Made by a program: the position numbers and the translations under genes. A stretch of 25,678 nt of DNA from JAULUH01 sp032111745 (GTDB lineage Bacteria > Chloroflexota > Anaerolineae > JAAEKA01). Of the stretch, positions 19,512-25,678 are shown piece after piece (within the stretch, counting starts at the first letter, position 1; the number at the start of each line of letters is the position of its first letter). The stretch spans positions 1 through 25,678 of the forward strand of contig JAULUH010000341.1 in assembly GCA_032111745.1 (NCBI GenBank), in the 5' to 3' direction. The notes beneath the pieces are model-generated. The model did no database searches. It was not told the origin of the DNA and saw nothing but the letters and a program-made list of their open reading frames with translations.

Positions 19512-19632
19512 ACCGCAGAGACGCAGAGGACGCAGAGCGGAGCCTGGACCGGAGGAGTCCAGAAGGAACCGCAGAGACGCAGAAGGCGCAGAGCGGAGCC
19601 TGGACCGGAGGAGTCCAGTAGGAACCGCAGAG
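19511..19632. repeat. 56-bp tandem repeat, 2.2 copies
   Basis: Two full copies (19511-19566 and 19567-19622, 53 of 56 identical) and the first 10 bp of a third. Each begins with degenerate GCAGAGAC/GCAGAGG heptamer-like units and ends with a small dyad (TGGAC...GTCCA). Translated, the first part reads NRRDAEDAE, a phrase that recurs in spurious hypothetical proteins of several phyla, indicating a widespread intergenic repeat family. It starts right at the dehydrogenase stop codon. Confidence 0.85.
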
Positions 19633-19701
19633 CACTTAGTTTTCCGTTGGCCCTGGCACGGCTTGAGGTAGCCTGCGAGGGCGTTGTAGGTAGAGGATGC
19701 C

Positions 19702-20241
19702 GTGGATACGAAGGACTATCGACCGATGACAGATCTGGAGAAGTATCAGTTCATGACCCCGGGCCGGCCGGCGCCGGGGTTCAAGCTGGCGGCGGTCAAG
19801 AGCGGGCGGGAGGTCAGCCCTAAGGATTGCTCGGGCTACGTGTTGGGGCTGATTTTCCACGATCGGGAGACATCCCAGGCGGTGATCGACATCCAGACCC
19901 TGGTGCGGCCGGAGTACCCGGATACGGGGCTGACCCTGGCCAGCGTGGTCGACGTGAGCCGGGTGCCGCGGCTGCTGCGCGGGGTGGCCCGGCCGTTCCT
20001 GGAGGGGATCTATGACGATGCCGCGAAACAGATGCCCAAGGAGCTCAAGCCGGAGGACTACATCTTCCTGTTGCCGGACTGGGACGGCAAGGTCACCAAG
20101 AGCTTTGGCGTGAAGAACCAGGACAAGGTGGCCGCGCTGGTGGTGGTCGATCGCGATGGGATCGTTAGCGGCAGCTACCAGGGGCCGGAGCCCGGGCCGG
20201 CGATGCTGGCGCTGGTCAAGCAGGCGATGGGCGAGGGCTGA
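19702..20241 (+). CDS. Peroxiredoxin/thioredoxin-fold-like protein, no active Cys
   Basis: A 179-residue protein starting at GTG (19702) with AGAGG about six bases upstream. The pattern PGRPAPGFKLAAVKSGREVSPKDCSGYVLGLIFHD resembles the start of peroxiredoxin and TlpA-like domains (PAPDFTL...G..V.L.D..GK.V.L.F), and KSFGVKNQDKVAALVVVDRDGIVSGSYQG resembles their later strand-turn-strand. Where these families have the peroxidatic Cys or CXXC, this protein has FHDRETSQA; its only Cys (43) is outside that loop. It is therefore probably not a standard peroxidase. No signal peptide is seen. It stands alone after the tandem repeat; I see no clear promoter. Confidence 0.75.
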   Translation: MDTKDYRPMTDLEKYQFMTPGRPAPGFKLAAVKSGREVSPKDCSGYVLGLIFHDRETSQAVIDIQTLVRPEYPDTGLTLASVVDVSRVPRLLRGVARPFLEGIYDDAAKQMPKELKPEDYIFLLPDWDGKVTKSFGVKNQDKVAALVVVDRDGIVSGSYQGPEPGPAMLALVKQAMGEG

Positions 20242-20249
20242 GCGTGGCG

Positions 20250-20313
20250 CGCACGTTCCCATTAACTACAACTTTCCCGGAGAAACAATCAATGGGTTAA
20301 TGGGAAAGGTGCG
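20250..20313. terminator. Long inverted repeat between convergent genes
   Basis: CGCACGTTCCCATTAAC (20250-20266) is nearly complementary to 20296-20313, with an 11-bp uninterrupted core and a further 5 bp after a small bulge; the loop is 29 nt. It lies exactly between the stop codons of the peroxiredoxin-like gene and selD. No T-run is present, so it may be a bidirectional, Rho-assisted end or a 3'-protective structure. Confidence 0.5.
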
Positions 20314-20327
20314 AGCTGGGCAGGGGC

Positions 20328-21392
20328 TCAGACCACTTCGATGGCCGGGGTGTCCATGGGGACGACCTCGCCGACGACCCAGGCTGGCTCCAGCTGGCGC
20401 AGCAGCGCGTCCAACTGTTGGGGAGGCACGGCCATGAGCAGGCCGCCGCTGGTTTCGGGGGAGAAGCAGAGGGTCTGTTGGGCCTCGGTCAAGCGGGGAT
20501 CGAAACGCGCGGAGGGACCGAAATGCTGGCGGTTGTTGTGGGCGCCGCCAGGATAGACCCAGTCATTGCCGAACTGTTGGGCGCCGGGCAGCCAGGGTAG
20601 GCGGTCGAAGAAGAGGCGGAACCCGGAGGGGGGCGTTGCTGGTGAGGGGTCTGGGTGCTGCAGCATCTCGGCGGCGTGGCCCAGCAGGCCGAAGCCGGTG
20701 ATATCGGTGGCGGCGCGCACGCCGGCGGCCAGGGCGGCCTCGGAGGCGGCGCGGTTCAGCCGCAGCATACTGGCGGTAGCGGCGGCCATGTGGTCGTCGG
20801 TGGTGAGGTCACGCATGAAAGCCGTGGTAATGACGCCGGTGCCCAGGGGCTTGCTCAGCACCAGCTGATCACCTGGCCGGGCCCCGCCCTTGGTGAGCAG
20901 GTGTTGGGGGTCGACGAAGCCCAGGACCACGAGCCCATACTTCGGCTCTTTGTCCTGGATGGTATGGCCACCGGCGATGGCGATACCGGCCTCGATGGCC
21001 TTCTCGGCCCCCCCGCGCAGGATGTCCGCCATCATATCGTAGGGCAGATCGGCGGGAAAGGCGGCGATATTGAGGGCAAAGAGGGGCCGGCCGCCCATGG
21101 CGTAGACATCGCTGAGGGAGTTGGCTGCCGCGATGGCACCGTACGTGTACGGGTCGTCCACGATGGGCGTGAAGAAATCGACCGTAGCCACCAGGGCCAA
21201 GTCGTCGCGCAAGCGGTAGACGGCAGCATCGTCGGCCTGGCCGAGGCCGATGAGCAGGTCGGGATAGTCCTGGGGCTGGAACAGGCTGGAGAGCGGGCGC
21301 AGCACGTGCGCCAGGGCCTCGGGGGCCATCTTGGACGCTCAGCCAGCGCAGGCGGCCAGGCTGGTCAGGCGGATCTGGTAGCGAGTACTCAT
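20328..21392 (-). CDS. selD: Selenide, water dikinase SelD (selenoprotein, Sec18)
   Basis: SelD makes selenophosphate from selenide and ATP, the selenium donor for selenocysteine and selenouridine. Read from the ATG at 21392, codon 18 is an in-frame TGA (21339-21341) in the context CAGUASKMAP, aligning with AGCGCKISP of E. coli SelD, where the Cys is catalytic and the Lys essential. Downstream are ADDAAVY, TVDFFTPIVDDPYTYG, GGHTIQDKEPKYGL, DITGFGLLGHA and FSPETSGGLL, all SelD hallmarks. Length is 354 residues including Sec. The start is fixed by an ATGA overlap with the upstream cyclase gene. Starting instead at the ATG at 21329 loses the catalytic segment. Decoding needs selA, selB and tRNA-Sec elsewhere in the genome. 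Confidence 0.93.
21296..21341 (-). promoter_or_regulatory. Sec UGA codon and candidate bacterial SECIS
   Basis: The UGA is at 21339-21341. On the minus strand a 6-bp stem (GGCGCA at 21307-21312, UGCGCC at 21296-21301) encloses the loop CGUGC, whose GU lies about 33 nt after the UGA, within the roughly 16-37 nt window known for bacterial SECIS apical loops. A shorter alternative stem (GGCC/GGCC around CCCGA, near 21315-21327) has no GU in its loop. The identity of the UGA as Sec rests mainly on the SelD alignment. Confidence 0.65.
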
Positions 21393-22024
21393 GGTATGTC
21401 GATCAACACTGCGCGGGCAGGCGCGCCGTCGCTGCCCTGGATCTTCAGGGGCAGGCAAACCAGCTGGTATGCGCCGGGCGCGATGCCGTGGAGGTTGAGG
21501 CCCTCCACCGGGATGACGCCGGCGGCCAGCAGGATACGATGGGTAGGGATAGGATCATCGTAGGGGGATACCGACAGGTAGTCGACGCCCACGAGACGGA
21601 TGCCATGGTCGACGAGCCACTGGGCGGCATCGGCCGTGACGGCCACGTAGTCCTCGGCGAAGGTTATCTCGCCCCGGGCCCAGCGGTCGGAGTTGCGGGT
21701 TTGGAAGAGCACGCGCTGGGTTCCGGGAGGAATGGGCAGGCGCTCCAAGGCGGCGGCCGTGAGCTGGTCCGCATCCTGAGCGTCTACCACCAGTGCCGGG
21801 CCGATCAGGACATCCAGGTCCAGAGTATCGACGCCGGAGCCGCCGGGGATGAAGTGGGCTGGGGCATCCAGGTGGGTGCCGGTATGCACGCTGATATCGA
21901 TGCGGGTCAATGTGTACACATCGCCGCGATCCATGTGGGCCGGCTGGGTGAGGGCAATGGCTGGATCGCCGGGCCACACAGGCAAGGTGGGGGAGATGGC
22001 GAGGGAGATGTCGTGGATAGGCAT
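21389..22024 (-). CDS. Cyclase family protein (kynurenine formamidase-like)
   Basis: A 211-residue metal-dependent hydrolase of the cyclase/KynB family. The signature HTGTHLDAPAHF (47-58) provides metal ligands H47, H51 and D53. The family includes arylformamidases and uncharacterised amidohydrolases, so the substrate is unknown. I start at 22024 (MPIHDISLA), because upstream in-frame ATGs at 22084 and 22114 overlap or precede the predicted -10 box (22083-22088). No clear Shine-Dalgarno precedes it. The stop overlaps the selD ATG (ATGA), implying translational coupling. Confidence 0.88.
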   Translation of the reverse strand: MPIHDISLAISPTLPVWPGDPAIALTQPAHMDRGDVYTLTRIDISVHTGTHLDAPAHFIPGGSGVDTLDLDVLIGPALVVDAQDADQLTAAALERLPIPPGTQRVLFQTRNSDRWARGEITFAEDYVAVTADAAQWLVDHGIRLVGVDYLSVSPYDDPIPTHRILLAAGVIPVEGLNLHGIAPGAYQLVCLPLKIQGSDGAPARAVLIDIP

Positions 22025-22082
22025 AAACGGGTGTGGCGGCTGGATCAGGGTAGTGGCCAGCGCAAAGGCGCGGGCCCGCAGC

Positions 22083-22111
22083 ATTATAATAGCATGCTGG
22101 CAGCGTGGCAA
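22083..22111 (-). promoter_or_regulatory. Promoter for cyclase-selD
   Basis: On the minus strand, -35 TTGCCA (22106-22111), 17-bp spacer, perfect -10 TATAAT (22083-22088). Start about 22076, leader about 52 nt to the chosen cyclase ATG. Confidence 0.78.
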
Positions 22112-22260
22112 CAAAGAGAGGAATAGGAGTGAGGTGAGGGACTCTTGAGAGAGCCAGGGGGGAGCAGAGCCAGCCGTTAAGGAACGTGTAATGAACCCTT
22201 AAGGTCTGGTGCGGGAGGTTGTGCTAGGATAGGCAGCAAGGCATGTCCAGGCGTGTGCCT

Positions 22261-22289
22261 TTGACAAATCGTTGTGGGTAGGGTACAAA
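22261..22289 (+). promoter_or_regulatory. Promoter for radical SAM genes
   Basis: Perfect -35 TTGACA (22261-22266), 17-bp spacer, -10 TACAAA (22284-22289). Start about 22296, leader about 40 nt. A short dyad TTAAGG-N14-CCTTAA lies upstream at 22177-22202. Nothing else is seen in the divergent region 22112-22260. Confidence 0.65.
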
Positions 22290-22335
22290 TTGACCGTCTT
22301 CAGATCGCCTGGCTGTTTTCCCGGAAGGTCCGCGG

Positions 22336-23463
22336 ATGTCTGTCCAACCTATCCCGCTTCACATAGATGAGGCAACGGTGGAAAGCTTCCCCCTGTTGCC
22401 AGGGCAAGCCTTTCTCCCAGACGCATACCGGCTGCCTGCGGGCTCCGTGCGGGGCCCCTACACCACCACAACACCTCGCGTGGTCTTCATCGAGGTCACC
22501 AATCGGTGCAATCTGCTGTGCGAGACCTGCCCGCGCACCTATTTCACACGGGAGCCCCTGAGGACCCTCAGTTACGATGAGTTCGTGATCATCGCCCGGC
22601 AGTTTCCGCAGATGCAACGGGCTGTACTGCATGGAATCGGCGAGCCATTGCTGAATCGGGAGCTACCGCGGATCATCAGGTACCTGAAGGACCGGGGGGT
22701 CGAGGTACTGTTCAACTCCAACGGCACGCTGCTCACGGCGGCCTGGCAGGAGGCGCTGGTGGCCAGCGGCCTGGACGAATATCGCTGCTCCATCGACGGC
22801 GCAAGCGCGGAGACGTATGCCCGCATCCGGGGGGCGGATCTGTTGCAGAAGATCGAGCAGGGACTGGCGGGGCTGGTGCAGACCAAGGCGCGGCTGCAGT
22901 CGCGCACCCCCAGGATTTCCATCTGGTGTGTGGCGAGCAAGGAAAATTTCCGGGAACTACCGGATTTGGTGAGGCTGGCGGCCCGGCTGGGCGTGCCCGA
23001 GGTCTACGTACAGCGGATGACCTTTTTTGGCTCCGAGCCGGAGCAGCAGTACGGTATGGCGCGCCAGGAGCTGGCGGTCTTTGGGGAGGATGCCGAGGCC
23101 CAGGAGGAGATCATCGCCGAGTGCGAGGCTGTGAGTGCAGCGTTGGGCCTCGACTTCCGGGCTGCCGGCGCGCGTGACCCTCGCAACAGCCTGGCGGCAG
23201 CCCGGCAAGCAGAGCAGCGACCCTGGCAGGCGTGCCTGCGGCCCTGGACCACGGCCTATATCACGGCCAATGGCAACTGCCTGCCCTGCTGCATCTCGCC
23301 CTTTGCCACCCACGATTACGAGAGCCTGGTGCTGGGCAACTTGTTTGAGCAGCCCTTCAGCGAGCTTTGGAATGACACCCGGTACGGGAAGTTCCGCCGC
23401 GATTTCCTCACCGATCACCCGCACAAGGCATGTGCCAACTGTGGCGTCTTCTGGAGCCTGTAG
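22336..23463 (+). CDS. Radical SAM/SPASM-like enzyme, substrate unknown
   Basis: A 375-residue radical S-adenosylmethionine enzyme. The [4Fe-4S] motif is C58-N-L-L-C62-E-T-C65, directly after VVFIEVTNR; HGIGEPLLN is the GGE-like motif that contacts SAM. The C-terminal part has a SPASM-like Cys pattern: CLRPWTTAYITANGNCLPCC, then GNLFEQPFSELWND, and finally KACANCGVFWSL, able to bind auxiliary clusters. SPASM proteins often modify peptides or act in cofactor synthesis, but no precursor peptide gene is visible here. GGAAGG lies 8 nt before the ATG. The gene is followed after 81 bp by a second radical SAM gene on the same strand. Confidence 0.9.
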   Translation: MSVQPIPLHIDEATVESFPLLPGQAFLPDAYRLPAGSVRGPYTTTTPRVVFIEVTNRCNLLCETCPRTYFTREPLRTLSYDEFVIIARQFPQMQRAVLHGIGEPLLNRELPRIIRYLKDRGVEVLFNSNGTLLTAAWQEALVASGLDEYRCSIDGASAETYARIRGADLLQKIEQGLAGLVQTKARLQSRTPRISIWCVASKENFRELPDLVRLAARLGVPEVYVQRMTFFGSEPEQQYGMARQELAVFGEDAEAQEEIIAECEAVSAALGLDFRAAGARDPRNSLAAARQAEQRPWQACLRPWTTAYITANGNCLPCCISPFATHDYESLVLGNLFEQPFSELWNDTRYGKFRRDFLTDHPHKACANCGVFWSL

Positions 23464-23544
23464 CCAGATCAGTTTGAGGACAGACAGCGACCGGCACATG
23501 GACAGACACGCGAGATTAGAGCGGCTTTTGGACAGGGAACGGTT

Positions 23545-24348
23545 ATGGCAACGATAGAGAACAACGGCGGCTGTGGTCCAGCGTTCCAGTGGAAGCTATG
23601 GATCTACACCAACTACGACTGCAATCTACGTTGCTCTTATTGTGTGGCCAAATCCAGCCCCAATGCCCGGCGGCGGGCCATCGGACTGGTCAATGCCCGG
23701 CGCCTGGTCGACGAGGCTGTGGCGTTGGGCTTCAGCGAGGTCTTCTTCACCGGTGGGGAGCCCTTCATCCTGAAGGATATCTACGACATGCTGGACTACG
23801 CATCGGCGCGGGTCAGGACGAGCGTCCTGACCAATGGCATGCTGTTGCACGGTAGTCGCCTGGAGCGATTGAAAGCCATCGCCAATGACAACCTGACGGT
23901 GCAGGTCAGCCTGGACGGCGGGGTACCGGAGCACCACGACGCCTATCGCGGCCGCGGGACCTGGCAGAAGGCCGTGGATGGCATCAAGACCCTACAGGCC
24001 AGCGGATTGCACGTGCGCTTGAGCACGACCGAGACTCCAGCCAATGCAGGGCATCTGGATTTGGTGTGCGAGTTCCACCGGTCTCTGGGCATCCCGGAGG
24101 CGGATCACTTCATCCGGCCGCTGGCCCGGCGCGGCTACTCACAGGAGGGCCTGGAGCTGGAGATGAGCAATCTGCTGCCGGAGGTGACCGTCAATCTGGA
24201 CGGGGTGTTCTGGCACCCCCTGTCCACCGACGCGGACATGCAGATAAGCAAGCAGTTGTTTCCCCTGGGCACGGCGGTAGAGCGCATCAGGCAGCAGCTG
24301 GACACGATCGCCAGCACCGGGCGTGCCTCAATGATGACCTTCACCTGA
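23545..24348 (+). CDS. Radical SAM enzyme without SPASM domain
   Basis: A 267-residue radical SAM enzyme with C26-N-L-R-C30-S-Y-C33 binding the SAM-cleaving cluster, FFTGGEPFIL as the GGEP motif, LTNGMLL and VQVSLDGGVPEHHDAYRG as later barrel strands. After the barrel (to about 230) there is only a short tail without Cys, so no auxiliary cluster is expected. It is shorter than most MoaA/PqqE-like members. It probably shares a transcript with the radical SAM/SPASM gene upstream, and an Lrp-type gene follows 50 bp downstream. Substrate and pathway unknown. Confidence 0.9.
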   Translation: MATIENNGGCGPAFQWKLWIYTNYDCNLRCSYCVAKSSPNARRRAIGLVNARRLVDEAVALGFSEVFFTGGEPFILKDIYDMLDYASARVRTSVLTNGMLLHGSRLERLKAIANDNLTVQVSLDGGVPEHHDAYRGRGTWQKAVDGIKTLQASGLHVRLSTTETPANAGHLDLVCEFHRSLGIPEADHFIRPLARRGYSQEGLELEMSNLLPEVTVNLDGVFWHPLSTDADMQISKQLFPLGTAVERIRQQLDTIASTGRASMMTFT

Positions 24349-24360
24349 GGATGAGCCTGT

Positions 24361-24380
24361 GCTCGCCGGTGGCGAGCTTT
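24361..24380 (+). terminator. Short hairpin after radical SAM genes
   Basis: GCTCGCC-GGT-GGCGAGC forms a perfect 7-bp stem followed by only three Ts. It may be a weak terminator or attenuator between the radical SAM gene and the Lrp-type gene. Confidence 0.4.
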
Positions 24381-24398
24381 CACCCTGGAGAACCCACC

Positions 24399-24692
24399 AT
24401 GATTCAAGCCTTTGTCTTCATCGAAGCCGAGCCGGCCCGAGTGCAGGAGCTGGTGGACGAGCTGGCGGGGATGGTCCTGGCCAGCTCGGTGATCAAAGAA
24501 GTACATGCGCTCACGGGCCGCTACGACCTGGTGGCCCTGGTAGAGAGCCCGGACATCGCATCGCTGGGGGAGTGAATTACCTCTGGCATCGCGAACACCG
24601 TGGGTGTGCGCAAAACGGAGACGGCTCTCATCATCTGGTCGGCCAGGTCTGAGGCACCCGACAGCCAGGCGGCATCACCGAGGAGTAGCTGA
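24399..24692 (+). pseudogene. Lrp/AsnC ligand-binding domain gene with in-frame TGA
   Basis: From the ATG at 24399 (GGAG 8 nt upstream) the frame encodes the ligand-binding domain of Lrp/AsnC regulators (RAM/AsnC_trans_reg) without a DNA-binding part: MIQAFVFIEAE at the start and LTGRYDLVALVESPD in the middle. Codon 59 is TGA (24573-24575). The same frame then continues with ITSGIANTVGVRKTETALII, exactly the expected family C-terminus, to a second stop at 24690-24692, giving 97 codons. The interruption may be a sequence error, a real nonsense mutation, or less likely recoding; family members normally have an aliphatic residue at this place. Without read-through only 58 residues are made. Confidence 0.65.
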
Positions 24693-24859
24693 TCCCCGGG
24701 GCCAAGATCGTGGGTGCTGCGACCCTGGTCGACGGGATGGCCACCGGCGGCTCGACCATCGGCTTCTAGACGTGAGAAACAGGCCAAGCGGTCCTCGCCC
24801 TGAGCGCTGTCATCGTCGAGGGCAGTGAAGAGGGCTGCCTGCCTGAGCAGGCAGGAAAG
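24693..24859 (+). pseudogene. Stop-interrupted coding-like remnant
   Basis: In the frame of the downstream NUDIX gene, the codons after a TAG at 24686-24688 read LIPGAKIVGAATLVDGMATG and end at a TAG at 24767-24769. In that run nearly all third positions are G or C, as in real genes here. After TAG and TGA (24773-24775) the frame is open again through ALSAVIVEGSEEG to the NUDIX ATG. I do not recognise the protein. It could be the remains of a decayed gene, or noise in a poorly assembled stretch. Confidence 0.3.
24838..24855 (+). promoter_or_regulatory. Hairpin covering NUDIX ribosome binding site
   Basis: CCTGCCTG and CAGGCAGG with only AG between form a stem (6-8 bp). Its 3' arm contains the AGG of the AGGA Shine-Dalgarno just before the ATG at 24860. 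Folding would hide the ribosome binding site. Confidence 0.45.
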
Positions 24860-25405
24860 ATGCCACCCAAACCCTGGAAGACTCTAAGCACTCGGGAGGT
24901 CTACAAGAACCCGTGGACGCGAGTGCGCGAGGACATCGCCGAGATGCCCAATGGCCGCACGACCATCTACGGCGTGGTGGAGTGTGGGCAGTGCGTTGGC
25001 GTGTTGCCGTTTGTGGACGATGATCGCGTGGTGCTGGTACGGCAATATCGCTATGTGTTTGGCGAGGATCATCGCTGGGAGATGCCTACTGGGGGGGTGA
25101 AGGACGGAGAGAACCTGTTGGAGGCCGCACGCCGCGAGTGCCGCGAGGAGATTGGCTATGATGTGGCCGAGCTGGAGAAGGTCAGCACCTACTTCACCAG
25201 CAAATCGGTGGTCCAGGAGATTGGGCATCTCTACCTGGGACGCGGGCTCACGCGGGTGGAGGCAGTACCCGACGAGACGGAATTCCTGGAGGTCGCCACC
25301 TTTCCCTTTGACCAGGTCTACCGCATGGTGGTCGACAGCGAGATACGGGACAGCATGACCGTGATCGCGGTGCTCCACGCCGCTCGCTTGCGCTCGGCCA
25401 CGTAA
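24860..25405 (+). CDS. NUDIX hydrolase, ADP-ribose pyrophosphatase-like
   Basis: A 181-residue NUDIX hydrolase that would cleave a nucleoside diphosphate linked to another group, such as ADP-ribose. The NUDIX box spans G78 to Y100: GGVKDGENLLEAARRECREE then IGY, fitting G-x5-E-x7-R-E-x2-E-E-x-G, with Cys where a hydrophobic residue is usual. VVLVRQYRYVFGEDHRWEMPTGG before it is typical of ADP-ribose pyrophosphatases. The substrate is inferred from family only. No signal peptide. Translation starts after AGGA, which lies in a hairpin. Confidence 0.92.
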   Translation: MPPKPWKTLSTREVYKNPWTRVREDIAEMPNGRTTIYGVVECGQCVGVLPFVDDDRVVLVRQYRYVFGEDHRWEMPTGGVKDGENLLEAARRECREEIGYDVAELEKVSTYFTSKSVVQEIGHLYLGRGLTRVEAVPDETEFLEVATFPFDQVYRMVVDSEIRDSMTVIAVLHAARLRSAT

Positions 25406-25487
25406 GGCCTGCCGGCGATGGGCTGTCAAGGAGGCAGGAATCGGCCCCAGGTGACTCAGCCTGGGAATACTGGCCGGAGGTTATCCT

Positions 25488-25678
25488 ATGAACACTGAAC
25501 CCGTCCTCTACGATCGGCAGGCGTTGGCGCGCTGGGAGGAGGTCCTGCGCAAGGTGGTGCTGGTCATCTCCCGGGTCGGCCTGGCCTACCTGTTCTTCAC
25601 CCAGCTATGGTGGAAGCTGCCGCCCACCTTTGGCTGCCCGCCCGACTTCGCGTTCACCACAGGCGCGGTGGAGGGTGG
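25488..25678 (+). CDS. DoxX/DoxD-like membrane protein, partial
   Basis: The first 63 codons of a gene that runs off the window. GGAGG lies 7 nt before the ATG at 25488. After a charged cytoplasmic N-terminus comes a hydrophobic segment VVLVISRVGLAYLFFTQLWW (about 22-41) followed by KLPPTFGCPPDF. A first helix ending in a W/K-L-P-P-type motif is characteristic of DoxX and of the DoxD-like small subunit of thiosulfate:quinone oxidoreductase. With only the N-terminus visible the family call is tentative. Confidence 0.6.
   Translation, partial: MNTEPVLYDRQALARWEEVLRKVVLVISRVGLAYLFFTQLWWKLPPTFGCPPDFAFTTGAVEG

Overview
The window looks like a draft or metagenome-derived scaffold from a GC-rich member of the phylum Chloroflexota. 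The 16S gene carries exact matches, as I recall the probe sequences, to two Chloroflexi FISH probes: GNSB-941 at 3753-3769 and CFX1223 at 3481-3500. At the Anaerolineae probe site CFX784 (near 3909) I see one mismatch, so I do not assign a class. A run of 10 Ns lies inside the 16S gene at 4240-4249.

Left part (1-5140, minus strand): an rRNA operon read right to left. It has three sigma70-type promoters with 17-bp spacers, 16S rRNA bracketed by a processing stem, tRNA-Ile(GAT), and 23S rRNA cut by the window edge. Behind it, also on the minus strand, is dnaX-ebfC-recR (5424-8184), a replication and recombination-repair cluster. A HEAT-repeat-like protein of unknown role (8399-9946, plus) has a -10 box so close to its ATG that its mRNA should be leaderless.

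Middle part (10038-18303, minus): a complete SUF iron-sulfur cluster assembly operon in the order sufR-sufC-sufB-sufD-thiosulfate sulfurtransferase-sufU2-sufS-sufU1-Rieske ferredoxin-sufT, driven by a TTGACA-17-TATACT promoter in front of the putative Fe-S sensor gene sufR. Two SufU paralogues flank the desulfurase, and an 85-bp inverted-repeat element sits inside the operon.

Right part (18525-25678): a beta-hydroxyacid dehydrogenase, a 56-bp tandem repeat, a cysteine-poor peroxiredoxin-like protein, and a cyclase-selD pair on the minus strand. selD is a selenoprotein gene: an in-frame UGA (21339-21341) sits exactly where SelD has its catalytic Cys/Sec, and an ATGA overlap with the cyclase gene fixes the start upstream of that UGA. 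Then, on the plus strand, come two radical SAM enzymes of unknown substrate, an Lrp/AsnC ligand-binding domain interrupted by an in-frame TGA, a stop-riddled coding-like stretch, a NUDIX hydrolase and the start of a DoxX/DoxD-like membrane protein.

The most interesting items are the Sec-containing SelD (which conventional gene calling truncates), the interrupted Lrp-type gene with a SECIS-like hairpin placed correctly but most likely by chance or decay, the uncharacterised radical SAM pair, and the unusual SUF operon. I see no CRISPR array, transposase, prophage or integron.
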